64,000 nucleotides of DNA from Gordius sp. MW1 (Eukaryota; Nematomorpha; Gordioida; Gordea; Gordiidae): the NCBI GenBank assembly GCA_964036665.1, contig OZ038526.1:23064001-23128000 (forward strand). The letters are read 5' to 3'. Under the pieces are notes generated by a model. It was not told the origin of the DNA. It made no database searches and worked only from the letters and a program-made list of their open reading frames with translations. The position numbers and the translations under genes were made by a program. This document shows positions 1 through 11,939 of the stretch, in pieces (position 1 is the stretch's first letter; the number at the start of each line of letters is the position of its first letter).

Positions 1-1870
1 AGACGACGATTGGGAGACGCTATCTAAGGACATTAAGTGAACAGCAATTCGTGTTCCAGGACAGATCAAAGGATGCAAAGTTATAAATAGGGAACTATGG
101 TGGTGGGATCAATCGGTAAGGGATTTTATCGAAAGAAAGAAAAATCTATATAAACGGTGGCATAAATCAAAAAGTCGGAGGATTTTTAAGAATATAGGGA
201 CGCAAAGAGGGCCGCAAAAAAGGCCGTTGCAAAAACGAAGAATGCCGCCTACACCGAGATGGCAAACAAAATGGATCATAAAGGGGGTGATAGGCTTATG
301 TACAAATTGGCCAAGATAAGGGAGAAGAAAAGTCGCGATGTCGGAGTTCTTAAAATAGTCAAAAACGAGAAGGGTCAAACCTTATTCAAGCCGAAAGAAG
401 TGATGGAAAGATGGAGAGGATATTTTAAGAAACTTATGAATATTGCAAATGACAAGGATTCCCTTCCCAAAATTGAGCCAAATATAAATATGGTCGAACT
501 CTTTCAGGAGGATGAAGTTAGGACACAGATGAACAAGATGCAGAAAGGAAAAGCAATTGGCCCAGATGGAATACCTATGGAAGCATTGCTCGGATGTCAT
601 GAAGAAGGAGTCACCACCATGACGAGCCTCCTTAACAAGATATTGATAGAAAAGCACCCTTATTTAAAGACAAAGGAGACCCTCAAGACTGTGGCAATTA
701 CAGAGGTATCAAGCTTACTTGCCACTCCTTAAAGCTTATGGAATGGATCTTAGTAACAAGGCTGAAAAACGAGGTGGAAATATCGACTAATCAATTCGGA
801 TTTGTGGCCGGCAAAATCGACCCAATCTTCGAACTAAGACAAATGATGGTTAAGTATGAAGAGGGAAGACCTACCTACATATGGCCTTTATCGACTTGGA
901 GAAAGCTTATGACACGGTCCCTTGCGATTTTATATGGTGGTGCCTGAGAAAACAAAATATATCTGACGCATATATCCGGCTTATAAAAAATATTTATGAA
1001 GCCTCAAACTCTTGCGTTAGGACGACAGTTGGAGACTCTAAATCTTTTCGGGTTAAAATTGGATTACATCAGGGCTCTGCTTTAAGTCCCTTTTTATTTA
1101 ATATAATTATAGACACGATAACGAGAAACATTCAAAAGCCATCGCTATGGTGTATGCTATATGCCGATGATATAGTACTATGCGAGGAAACAAGGGAGAA
1201 AGTATTCGAAGAAGCGCAAAAGTGGTCAAAGTACTTAGCTGGATATAGTTTGAAGATGACCGAAAAATGGTATGCATGGAGATAAACGTTTGCAGGCCCT
1301 TCATTGCTAGATGACCATCTAAAGTACCCAAAATAGACAGTTTTACATACCTCTGCTCGATGTTACATCAAGTGGGAGGTTGCGCAACAAAAGTCAATGC
1401 CATGATAAAATAAGGGTGGTTTAAATGGCGAAGTATATCCGGTGAAATGTGCGACAAGTAAATGCCAATATGTTTGAAGAGCAAAGCTTACAAATTCATC
1501 GTAAGACAAGTGTTACTCCATGGAAGTGAAACATGGGCATGAAACACCACGGAAGATAAGCTAAAACAAGCCACGGAGTAGAGCCTGTGGTATACTAAGC
1601 TCGACAACATGACGAATAACTTTCTCATGACAAAAATGGGTATTCAACCTATGACTGCATGATTAACGAAAATCGGCAGGTGATATGAAGGGAGACGAAT
1701 GATTTAAATTTAAAAGTACCAGACATGGAGGTACCGGGGAGGAGAGAAAGAAGATGACCCATGTCACATGCGACAAAAGACTAAGAAGATTACCTGATCA
1801 AGATGGAAAAAACACATCAAAACAAACCCCACTTATGTGGGACCAAATACTTGATAAAGAAGAAGGAGAA
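1..1870 (+). mobile_element. RTE-clade LINE, 3' part (runs off left edge)
   Basis: Non-LTR retrotransposon copy. Its first bases match position 58585 of the fuller copy at 57540-60525, so the endonuclease half lies outside the window. Readable parts are the linker and start of the reverse transcriptase (259-732, including KAIGPDGIPMEALL) and the RT core (881-1285, including AFIDLEKAYDTV, LHQGSALSPFLFN and the catalytic MLYADDIVLCEE). Between these blocks, and after 1285, the frame is lost by small indels and stops, so the copy is dead. The 3' end is a short GATAAAGAAGAAGG tail rather than a long poly(A), as is usual for RTE elements. The endonuclease-RT layout of the family resembles proteins often labelled craniofacial development protein 2-like. 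RTE assignment is from general resemblance. Confidence 0.8.
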
Positions 1871-4512
1871 AGCCTGTGCTTTTTATATATTAAATTGCAA
1901 CTAACAGAAAAGTCAGAAGATTAAAAATGTCAACCATAAATTTATAAAGGGAAAAGAAAAGTAAATGGCAAAACAAATGCATAATCTGATTTATGGTTTG
2001 GAAATATTGTGGGTGCTCCATGAGTTCATACATAACTACTGGCAGACTCATGATTCAATAAATTATAACCTTTTAAAATAGTAAAAGATGCTTTCTGAAA
2101 CAATCGTTCGGCAGGCACAGAAGTCACTATAATGATCAAAAAATCTTTAGCCTTTCGAGCAAAATTTATATAATTAATTTGATTCATTAGCCACCATTTT
2201 AAAAATTATTACATCCGACAGGATGGTGTAATATTCGCGATAATTGAAGATGCTTAGTAATATCTAAAACTTCATCAGAACTCATTTTATGCCTGTATTT
2301 TATAATTTATAAATTCTAAGTATATAACTATAAAATAAATATATAGAAAAACTTACATGCCCTAAGGGTCATTTATATTTTATAGAATATGCTTAAATTA
2401 TTGTAATAAGAATTTCACGCGGATATTTATTAAATATTTAATCGATTTTGGTCTAAATCAATATCAAATATATTCCAAATATACTAATTTTCAGTTAACA
2501 CCAAAATGTGAACACACAAAATATACGACTTTGTTATGATTAGGATAAAAAATTAAAGCCAAGATCTCGCTTATAGAATTTCGTCTAGGTTGAGATCGAG
2601 ATTTTTCGCGGAATTCCATGACACTAAAATTTGCCTACCAAAAGACCTTTGATATTACCAAATATAGTTATTATTAAAGTTTGAGATGTGATTAATCTTT
2701 CTGGCAAAATATTTTTATTATATTTGCTTATAAATGACTTCCATTCTCGGTAAAGAAGTAGTACTTTTTAATAAAAATAAAACCCTATGTAATTATTTGT
2801 TGTGTACTTTAGAAAAATAATATAATTAGCTTATTACATTTGCTATATTCTTAATCTCCAGGAGATTATCTGAGTTGATATATAATTTATATAACATTAG
2901 TTGAGTTTTCATATCTATATATGCTTAATTTGTACGTATTATAAATCATAAGATGTGGAGATGTATTTTTTGATCACTGACAACACAAAATATTCAAAAA
3001 ATAGATTTGGTTATTTTACCTGCTTGTATGGAAGAGATAGGAGGGAGGGGGCGGTTTTCATTCTAATTTTAAAAATAAGTAAATATGAAACAACATAAAG
3101 TTAAAAATGTCAAAATATTAACATTTTGCCACCCCCAAATGAAAATCCAATTCCCCCCCCCCCATTATAAAATTATCTCCAAGGTCCTGGCCAGTTTTTT
3201 AGTTCGTAATGGACCCTGAATTTGTATATATGCAGAGAAAGCCGAAATTATGTTGGATATATACAAGATATTGAGTTTATGATTTTGTACCTGAACAAGC
3301 TGAACACCTATTGTTGCAGTTTCAGGGTTTATGAAGGACGTAAAGAACAACAACTTGGTTTGCTATCTGCTGTCTACAAAGGAACAGCTTATTGGTACAA
3401 CTAGTTTCATTTTTTACCTTTATTAAAAATTTGGCATAGAAATTGGAAGAGTGTTGATTTTTTGATCAACTACATGGAGTCTATTAGATTACTATGATTT
3501 CAAAAAAATATGGCCTGTAGTACGTTTCTTTTATGAACGTGTCTTTTACTCAATGCATGGCTACTTTATCGGGAGTAGAGAAGGGGATTTCCTTATTAGT
3601 CTTTATTCGAAGAATCCTCTTCGGCTCAAGTATACCATGAATTGTGACTCTAAATCCTAATAACCCATGCAATGTGTACGACGAGGTGAGATGCGATGTA
3701 ATGCATAGGGGTGCCTAAAACCCAACACTGAAAGGATGCGGGGCTTGTATTAAGAGTTTTTATTAATTTATAATAAATTTATTATATGTTACAACATGTA
3801 TTATGACATAGTTATAATTGCTGAATTCATCATATAAGTGTTACAAATATTATGATCAAAAAAATATTATAAAAAGGTTTTGTTTCCAACGGGAAGCTTA
3901 AAGTAAATAAAATTTTGAGTTAAATTTATTTACCTTAATAATTTAAATTATTATAAGAAGGTAGTAGGTGCTAACAATTTCCTAGCCACGTTCATTAAAA
4001 ATTTTGCATAGCGAGGCTCATATAAGTCTTCCAGCGTATGATAAATACGACACTTTAAAAACTATATTTAAAATTGTATTTTCATAAAAAGTCAGTGCAG
4101 AAGTTATTTTGATAGAAAATGATAAATGAAGTTGAATTTTTAGTTATTATATGTTCGGGTTTGCTTGTGTTCAATTTCTTCTCCGTAAGCATGCATAGAA
4201 TTACACTCGACGGCTACAAAAAATAAAAATAAAATTTATTTTGATTAAGGATAGATCACATTTGTTTATCAAATATTTTGCAATTTAATTACATAATCCG
4301 CCTATATGATTTTATTTTAAGCATGTAAAATTTATTATACAATCTGAATAGTTTTAAATAATGAAAATTATAATGCTCTGCCATATAAATTTTGAATATA
4401 AACAGCTGATTTATGTAATCTATTCTTTTTAAAGGTCTTTGAACAAAGCGTCAATATTAGTTTTTTGTTTTTCAATATAATAAACGTATTAATAAATGAA
4501 GAGCAATTCTAA
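1871..4512. other. Intergenic, AT-rich, no gene recognised
   Basis: AT-rich sequence between the RTE LINE and the UBE2R start codon. A C-run lies near 3153-3163. The overlapping small ORFs near 3165-3404 have no recognisable domain. The UBE2R 5' UTR and promoter must lie near the right end, but I see no clear TATA box or initiator that fixes the transcription start. Confidence 0.6.
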
Positions 4513-4692
4513 ATGACTCAAACAATGTCAGCATATAGTAGCGCAACTCGTGCGTTAACACAGGAGTATAAATCAATGATGGAAGATCCTGTAGAAGGAT
4601 TCCGCGTTAAACTTATGACTGATGATCTCTTTAACTGGGAGGTTGCAATTTTTGGTCCTCCAGATACTCCTTATCAAGGTGGATATTTTAAG
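4513..4692 (+). CDS. UBE2R2: UBE2R exon 1 (coding)
   Basis: Sixty codons from ATG to the lysine of GGYFK, followed by the donor GTATAG (phase 0). It encodes the N-terminal helix and first strands of the UBC fold. The upstream context TTCTAA is weak, and ATG at 4525 is also possible. Confidence 0.88.
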
Positions 4693-7600
4693 GTATAGTT
4701 TGTTATTCACATACAGATGTTCCAGTTTAATTTGTTTGCAAATATATTAATATATAATTTTTCTAAAATGAAATTTAACCTTTTAATATATTTTTTATTC
4801 ATTATTATAATTTTCGTTTTGATTGTATACCAAGGCTCATATGAAATTTCCTAAAGATTATCCTTATGCACCTCCCTCTTTACGATTTTTATCCAAGGTT
4901 TGGCATCCAAATGTTTATGAGGTAATTTTAAAAATGTTGCATAATAATTATCAGTTTTATATTTACATTTTTAAATCAATTTATATTAATTAGTATTATG
5001 CTGTTTAGTAAATGGTCCTTTTTTAATTTCTTGTTAATATTTTTTCAGATTTATATAAATAGATGCTTATGTGCAGGATCTAATGTTTTGCTTTAAGTAA
5101 TATGTCCATATTATTTAATTAAGAAAAACAAACTTGCTGTTATAATACATTGTATTTAAATGCATTTTATTTAAGATTAAATCTTGATGTATTGCATATT
5201 CCAACGCAATTACGTTTGTCTCAAGTGCCCTTTCAATATCTTTTTGGAATAATTGCCTTTTAATCTAACCTTCCTACATTTTCATATCTTGTCATCATAG
5301 ATAAGAAATACAAATTAGACTAACCATCCCTACTTTCGAACTTTATTTCCTACTATTTTTTTAAAATGTATTTAAAATATAGTTCTCTTGAAGTTATTAT
5401 AACCAAAATATGCTTCTAAGGACAAGATATATATTGGAGTAAGCCCATCACTTTGATAATATTAAAAATCGATTAATATGACAATTCACTTGACCTACAA
5501 ATTACCAAGCCCGTTCTCAATCATTTTACAAACCCTAAATGCCTCTATATGTGTATGTTGTTTTATATCAAGCCACATTTACATTTGCTTAGGTTATTTA
5601 GTATGGGTTTATCTTTTTATTTTAAATTAAAACTCAAAATGTATATAATAAATCTACGTCGATTATTAAGCATTTATATTGCAAATAAAAAACAAAATTG
5701 TTGGATTTTCACTATTTTGAGCGATGTATCGCGTTTTACATTAAATTGAAAGTGTTTTGCTTTTATACGCCAATTTGCGCTCCTACCTATATGTCCCGTT
5801 CGCTCAGACTTGCTTCCTCCCCCATTCTACTATTGCATTCACGTATAACCTATATATTATTATACTCCTCTCATCCTGTACATACCCTACAACCACAGTA
5901 TATATACCACATTCATCATAGTAAACTTTTGAATTTTAAACCTTCCCTCGTCTCTCTTACTTTTCCTTCCCCCCCCCCCCCCCCAAACTTTATTTCTTGT
6001 CACTTTTTCCACCGTTGTAGCAGTCAGTTCTCATACAAAAATCCCTCAATTTGAAATGCATATATACATACACCTGTGATTTCGACATTCAATCTAAATC
6101 TTTTTTTGGCGCCGGCAGATTAGCTCCTCGGAATTGGTTGGCAACATGGGCGTAGCCAGGTTTTGAATTGGGGGGGGGGGGCGAAACGTTCAAAAGTTCA
6201 ATTAGGGGGGGGCAAAACATAAATTTTTTTTAATTTTTATTTTTGCATCGAACAATTTTTTTTCGCTATTAAGGGGGGAGGGCGACCCCCCCCCTGGCTA
6301 CGCCCATGGTTGGCAATGAGACCTTGGTATTAAGTGCTAACAAGTCGACTAGAGTCGAATAAGTAAGCGTAAAATCAATATTTATTAGGTCTCGGCACTC
6401 CTGACTAGTTATTGCATGTCGTTAAGTTCAAAATCACATGTGTATTGTGGTGTCGTTTTGAGGATTGAATTGCATAAAATAATTATCTTTAAACAAAGAT
6501 TATTTTAACTTTTATTGTTTCATATTTTATTTAGAAATAGTTTGAAAGTAAAAACAAACTGATAAAATTGTGAGCAGATAATTTATTTGCGATTTTTATT
6601 CATTTTAAACTCTATAAACATAAACAAACTTGATTTGATATAAAGAATGAAGTTGTAGTTATCGGCCTACATATCGATTACTTCAGGTCTTTACCAATCT
6701 AACGTGTAAAACCTTTATAGATTGGAGATAAAAATTAACACAAACTTAACCGTTTCCTTCTCTAATTGTAACAATTTTTTAGTAAAAATTATCGTAAGCA
6801 ATAACCTCTAACCGATACAGAGCTAACGTTGCTTAGAAATTTTATATGCGTAAAGTAGCGCGCGCACCATCAATTTACCATTTGCGCGAATGAATCGGTA
6901 GTGCCAAATCAAAGGTCACGCTTTGAACAGCGCTGACTCGCTCGCTACTTATCATCACTATTTTAGAAACTTTTTACACAGTATATAAGAACTTATCTCT
7001 CCTCTCACCACAACACATCACATATCTACTTTTAACGTTGCAGCGCGCATGAAATTTCTGTAATGCTCATCATTATGCCATCTTTTGGCATCATATCACA
7101 TCCATCTACTATCCCCTTCAAATTTGGCCAAATACCACCTTTAGTTATAATTATTGTTATGTTATTTTACTTCGCCGATATAACGAGTAATAATAACACG
7201 TGTTTCATGTCAAGTGATGGCCTTGAGAACGAGAGCGTCCTAGCCGGGAATCGTAAAAGGAATAGGGGGGGGGGGGAGGGGGGTAAGGTTGGCCAAATCG
7301 ATTAGTCGTTTTAACTTTTTATCCTAATTTTGATTACTATGAAATACTTTGGGGGGCACTTGCACCTTTCTGCCTCCCCCTGGCCACATTTAGTATAAAT
7401 GTAAATATCGTAAGTTTCATCCTAAAATTTTAGTATTATGGAATAGGTAAGCAATAATCTGGTGGTGGGGATCCGAATATATGACAAACTAGTGTCAATT
7501 TGTAAATATTCAAAAATTTAAATAAGCTATTAAAATTGTGACGGTGTTATTATAAAAGTGTGCTTCGATTTGTCATTTCAACGATAATGAGGTTTGGTTT

Positions 7601-10600
7601 GGCCTTGTAGTATGACGACGATGGTTGGAGAGAGACCTTGGCCATCAAATATCAGCGAGAGCCATTAGCGTTATTAGTGCGATATACGACAACAGTATCA
7701 TGTACATAAATTTTACCTTTTTCCGCTACTTAATCGACTTCTTGCAGACTAAAACCGTTGCTTGCGCAAGGTCATCCGTCGTGTATGAAATTTGGTCACC
7801 GTTATTATAAGCCTTGAACCACACACAAGGTGTATTGTGAAATTGAGAATTCCATAAGAATGATTTATCAATGCCTGCTATATTTACGGTTTTACTTTTC
7901 ATCTAGCAGAAAAATAATTTTCCAATTTTATTAATTATGATCAAAATGACGGCTGCGTCATAGGAATTGCTCCCGTGCCCGCGAACATTTATTTAAGTTA
8001 CTATTATTTTGTACCGGGAAAAATGATAATAATTTGAATGAAAAGTAGTTTTCAGCTTTTTATTTTATTAACCCACCGTCGTGATGCAGCATATTTACAT
8101 TGATGTAGAATTACAATTATAAATGAGGTCTTTTCAAAAAACCTGTGTCGCTTTTCGTATTGTAACATGCCTTTGATTGGACAGGATTAGTTGGCAATCA
8201 CTGAATATAATCCATTAATAAACATTTGGCAGCGCATCGTAATTATTTAGGGTAAAATGTTCATAACCGTTTACCTACTATCAACTCTTTTTTTTAATAT
8301 AAGAATGGCGATTTGTGTATCTCAATCCTTCACCCGCCCGTAGCTGATCCTCAGAGTGGGGAAGATCCATCAGAACGCTGGAACCCGACCCAGAACGTTA
8401 GGTATCGTATTCAATATTTTCAGTTTACTTCGTTGTAGTAGGTTGTAAAAACGGGGTTTTGTTTACTCGGCTTTTGGTTTAACTAAGACTAACGATCGAC
8501 TCACTACTCCGTTGATGAACAACAGTTCAATGAGAGCCACATATATTGTTGTCCTTACAATATCAGGAGGCATCCTCCTAACATCTACTCATTCGAGGGC
8601 ATTTTTGTCGAAAAGATGAACTTATATTTATATTAAGAATTACACGCTTTTGAACGCACGTTCAAGGCAATGTGTGTTTGTTATTGTCTTACCTAGTCAC
8701 AACGCCTTATTTATGCGGGTTAGGACGATATTGTTGAGCGTTATATCGTTGTTGAACGAACCGAATACCTCGTCACCGGCCAACGTCGACGCCTCTGTCA
8801 TGTATAGGCGGTGGAAGGAATCAAACGGAGCTGACAAAGAGTACGAAAACATCATTAGGTAAGTAAATGCACTGTCTCTGCCCGTTAAAATGATTCTTGG
8901 AACCTTTTCACTTATTTGCTCATAACTAGGGCCAATTATTCCTACCATTCTTTCTCCCCTACTTAAATGTTACGTATTTACTAGCTATTACAATTTAATC
9001 ATTATTCAAAGTCCACCCCCTTTTTCTTATTATCTTTACCCGTGTCCCCTGACAAAAATATAGGCGATGTATACTACATATATAACATTGCAATATATAT
9101 TATTCAAACGGTTGCGCCAATCGATGGATACATCAATTATTGAGTTTTAATACGAATTCTTCTTCTTTTGTGTCTTATTAAACACACAATGAAATGCATT
9201 GTGTAGGCATCAAGTGAACGCGACGAAAAGTGACGCGGATCGTGATAATGTGGTAGTTCCGTTGACGCAAGAAGAATGGTGCATGAGGGGAAAACATAAT
9301 CCGCTATCCGGCCCCTTCGATGGATCTTCATCGGACGGGGGAGGAGCCGGCTCCGCTCATTCAACTTTCTTCCTCGACCACGTGGATATATACACCGACG
9401 ACGGGTACGTCACCTTAATTAATTTTATACACTCTTAGTCAGGTTAAAGGTAGTGTTCGGTGCAGAGACCAGATTGCCCGACCCGGCCCGCTTTTGTTAC
9501 ATTTTTATTTGATTGTATATGAAAATGTTAAAGCAGTTAAGGAACTTGATTTTGCCATCTGTCCCCAAGTTATTTCTATAATTTTTGCCCGAACATCCCT
9601 AGCTACGTTCATGGAAAGGATTGAAATATTTATATGTAGCCCTTTCATTGTTCGTAATTCACATGTGCCGTCTATACATAATACAAAACGTCATGCCCAA
9701 ATCGACGCAATGCATGCAAGTGTTAACATTTAAACTATTGATAAATTATTGTTTTTATCCAAAAAGTAAGTTTTAAGAGCACAGATTGACTAATTGAACT
9801 AATTCTATTCATTAAAAAGTTATTCATAGGGTAGGGGCAACCCAAAATGGGAGTTTAATTATGTTTATTGTAAGAGTATTTATAAAATATGTATACTTAA
9901 ACTTAATTAAAAAATTGCTATATAAATATTTTCAAGGACATCGGCTGCATTTAATTAATATTTTGCTGTTAGATGATTTGTAAACATTCTAGTTTGTACC
10001 AATACATTAGCAATTATTATATTAAAATATTGTGACCTAGAGCGATTTTGCCAGTGATAACAAAATTTTAGAAACTCTGGCCAAATTTTTCAGAAAGACC
10101 AAATACTACGTTTTTTACCCATTAGAATTAAAATTAAAGATCATAAATTTTATTGGAAAAATCATTCGACTTTTAAATAATATAGGTAGGGGAGACCGGG
10201 GCTACTTTAGCCATAAAAAATTAAATCGTGTTTGAAAAAAAACTAAAAATTATTTTTTCAAATTTTATGTTGGAATCTATTTTTAAAGACTATTTTTAAT
10301 ATAGGAAGAAAATTTGGAGGGAAATAAGCAATAGTTTTTTCACAAAATAAGTTCAAAAAAAATGAAAATCCTAAATTTTTTAAAAGTGCCCGGGGTTAGT
10401 CATAGCCCATAGATTAACTCTGACTTTTTCACTTCTTATTAGTGTATGCTAACTCATATCAATAAAAAGATTGTTTCTTCATAAAAAAATGTCGAAAATG
10501 CAAATGTAATATGAATATTTTTTGTTTTTTAAATCTTGCCATTTGTAAAACACATTGCAAAAATGGCTAGCAATAGCCCCTTTCCGACTAGCCCCGACCC

Positions 10601-11893
10601 CTATTTTAATAAACAATTAATAATTTAAGATGCTATATTGCATATAAAAATTTTATCATTATACGGTTTTTATATAAAAAATCTCCCTTTATAAGATAAA
10701 AGTTAAATCAATCCAAAATATTCAGCCAAAAAAAATTTATATGCAAAATAAAATTTTTTGAAAAGGCTACTAATAGCCCCGAAAAATCGTTTTTTCTCAA
10801 TAAAAATTTTAAATTTTATTTTTTCTAAACAAAAATTTTTTTACTTATGTCATATGGAAAAATACACATATGGTTTAAATTTTGATTTAATATCATTATT
10901 ATTTTAAAAAATAATTAGAAGATAATAGTAACCCCGGGCTACGACTAGCCCCGGTCTCCCCTAATTAGATTTTGTCCGGGATTTTAAAAATTGCTATATT
11001 TGTTTTATTCAATATGCCATTAATTTAATCCTTGTTTTTTAATAGTGGTTGAAAGAATTTGAGATCGCAAAATTTCTGGCCTAACAGGCAAATTTAATAT
11101 TTCGGGCAGCTCTAATGTTTTGGGCGGGCCCGGGCTGACACCTAAAAGGGTTCAGGTGGGCTCGGGGGGGGGGGCAATGAGGCTAAAAAACTGAACCGGG
11201 GGGTTCAAGCATAAAATTCCAATCTGACATCTGGTTCGGTGACCCCAAATTATAAATTGGTTTTTCTCAAATATTACTGCGCATTTTGTAAGCATAATGC
11301 TATGATTAAGACTTCAATTGTTTTATTCGTTTTTATATGGCAATTTAGTGGAGTATAACTTGGTATTATCCTTAAATTGGTCTCACGTGACAAGTCTTTG
11401 ACCTATCATTCTTCAAAAGAATCTCCCTGAATAAAGCTATTGACCCATATTTTATAACTTTGTCCACGGCTTTCTCATAAGATAGTATTTCTTTTATATG
11501 GGATGTAGGGGGAGAACAAGCACTAATTCCCTTCCCTGAATGTTGATGGAAAATATTAATATTTTTGTTTGTGAATTATTGCCTAGTTACGACGAGGATG
11601 ACGACGATGACGAACCCATAACTACGGAAGAGGAGGAAGAAGACACCCCGACAGAGCCAGAAATTGGAGCAGGGGCCATCGATGAAACCGATGATGTTAC
11701 AAGCAGCACCACCACTACTACTACCTCGGGTAGCGGGGCCACAACAGGCAGCAGCAGTAGTAGTAGTAGTCATAATAACCCTAGGAGACGAAGACCCATC
11801 ATACTCGCCCCTCCGCAAGTTATGACAAACATCAACCCCTCAGCAACAATCCCCGCCCCGCCCCATTCATCCGCTTCTTCGCATTACATTTGA
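4513..11893 (+). CDS. UBE2R2: UBE2R/CDC34-type E2 ubiquitin-conjugating enzyme, six exons
   Basis: Joined exons 4513-4692, 4835-4921, 8304-8401, 8724-8858, 9207-9404 and 11587-11893 give 334 residues, with GT/AG at every intron and phases 0,0,2,2,2. The UBC fold shows [21 protein letters not shown] and WHPN (83-86), then the catalytic Cys94 in NGDLCISIL, followed by the long acidic loop [16 protein letters not shown] that marks the CDC34/UBE2R class, and [18 protein letters not shown]. Known role of the family: E2 for cullin-RING (SCF) ligases, building Lys48 ubiquitin chains in cytosol and nucleus; the acidic tail binds the cullin basic canyon. Oddities: the tail is about 100 residues longer than in vertebrate UBE2R2 (about 238 aa). 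It has an Asp/Glu block, then Ser/Thr/Gly-rich sequence, then PRRRRP. The ortholog could equally be named CDC34. A second ATG at codon 5 is an alternative start. Confidence 0.9.
4835..4921 (+). CDS. UBE2R2: UBE2R exon 2
   Basis: Twenty-nine codons, acceptor CCAAG, donor GAG/GTAATT, phase 0. It carries [14 protein letters not shown] and the WHPN motif, which places it just before the active-site exon. It is too short to stand out as an ORF but is unambiguous by homology. Confidence 0.9.
4922..8303. other. UBE2R intron 2 (3.4 kb)
   Basis: Non-coding apart from the small hAT MITE at 6145-6308. It has a C-run near 5970-5986 and a G-rich tract near 7266-7280. A GC-richer patch at 6850-6950 is followed by CAGTATATAAGAACTT (about 6978), which looks like a TATA element. 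No exon is recognised in the small ORFs at 5549-7810. Confidence 0.5.
6145..6308. mobile_element. hAT-type MITE, 164 bp
   Basis: Terminal inverted repeats CATGGGCGTAGCCAGG and CCTGGCTACGCCCATG flank a G/C-tract-rich non-coding body. Both sides carry the identical 8-bp target duplication GTTGGCAA (6137-6144 and 6309-6316), the hallmark of hAT transposition. The ends resemble the larger hATs at 15197 and 47263, which may belong to the family that mobilised it. Confidence 0.92.
8304..8401 (+). CDS. UBE2R2: UBE2R exon 3 (catalytic cysteine and acidic loop)
   Basis: Begins [12 protein letters not shown] after a pyrimidine-rich acceptor (TTTTTTTTTAATATAAG) and ends in AACGTTAG before GTATCG, phase 2. 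It holds catalytic Cys94 and the family-specific loop. Relative to the vertebrate DDPQSGELPSERW, the loop reads [13 protein letters not shown], so one acidic residue is lost and another gained nearby. Confidence 0.9.
8724..8858 (+). CDS. UBE2R2: UBE2R exon 4
   Basis: Completes an arginine codon, then reads [20 protein letters not shown] and [13 protein letters not shown] up to YENIIR, with donor AG/GTAAGT. This is the C-terminal helical part of the UBC domain and is highly conserved. Confidence 0.9.
9207..9404 (+). CDS. UBE2R2: UBE2R exon 5 (end of UBC domain, start of tail)
   Basis: Acceptor GTGTAG, donor GG/GTACGT, phase 2. It starts [18 protein letters not shown], matching the KQVSATKAEAEKDGVKVP helix of vertebrate UBE2R2. 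It then runs into a Gly/Ser-rich linker (about residues 205-218) and [13 protein letters not shown], which leads into the acidic tail. Confidence 0.85.
9405..11586. other. UBE2R intron 5 (2.2 kb)
   Basis: Contains the 777-bp inverted-repeat element at 10187-10963 and, near 11100-11240, a short GC-rich patch (GGGCGGGCCCGGGCTGACACC) that recalls the ends of the GC-rich hAT-like elements elsewhere in the window. Nothing else is recognised. Confidence 0.5.
10187..10963. mobile_element. Non-autonomous inverted-repeat element, TAGGGGAGACC ends
   Basis: Begins TAGGGGAGACCGGGGCTA and ends with its exact reverse complement TAGCCCCGGTCTCCCCTA. The body is A/T-rich and non-coding, but the motif TAGCCCC (or GGGGTTAGTCATAGCCC) recurs inside at about 10395, 10575, 10600 and 10775, so it may have grown by internal duplication. 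The superfamily is not determined; a TA target duplication is possible but cannot be separated from the terminal bases. Confidence 0.75.
11587..11893 (+). CDS. UBE2R2: UBE2R exon 6 (acidic tail, stop)
   Basis: Acceptor CCTAG. It encodes [10 protein letters not shown], a Glu run, Ser/Thr-rich low-complexity sequence, PRRRRP and a Pro-rich end, with stop TGA at 11891. The acidic block continues directly from exon 5 in phase. The low-complexity part is unlike vertebrate homologues; an alternative terminal exon elsewhere cannot be excluded. Confidence 0.78.
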
Positions 11894-11933
11894 ATTGATC
11901 TATCAATTCGCCTCATATTTTATTATGCATTAC

Positions 11934-11939
11934 AATAAA
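11934..11939 (+). promoter_or_regulatory. Polyadenylation signal AATAAA of the UBE2R gene
   Basis: A canonical AATAAA hexamer lies 41 bases after the UBE2R stop codon, which supports exon 6 as the terminal exon with a very short 3' UTR. Confidence 0.6.

Noticed and set aside
3165-3404. Overlapping small ORFs on both strands that might be an exon
   Set aside because: No recognisable domain, no convincing splice context with a neighbour, and sizes are expected by chance in AT-rich DNA.
7063-7810. Small ORFs in UBE2R intron 2
   Set aside because: They run through G-tracts and low-complexity sequence, match nothing in the UBC fold, and lie between well-placed exons 2 and 3.
11576-11818. - strand ORF opposite UBE2R exon 6
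   Set aside because: A shadow of the low-complexity acidic tail on the other strand.
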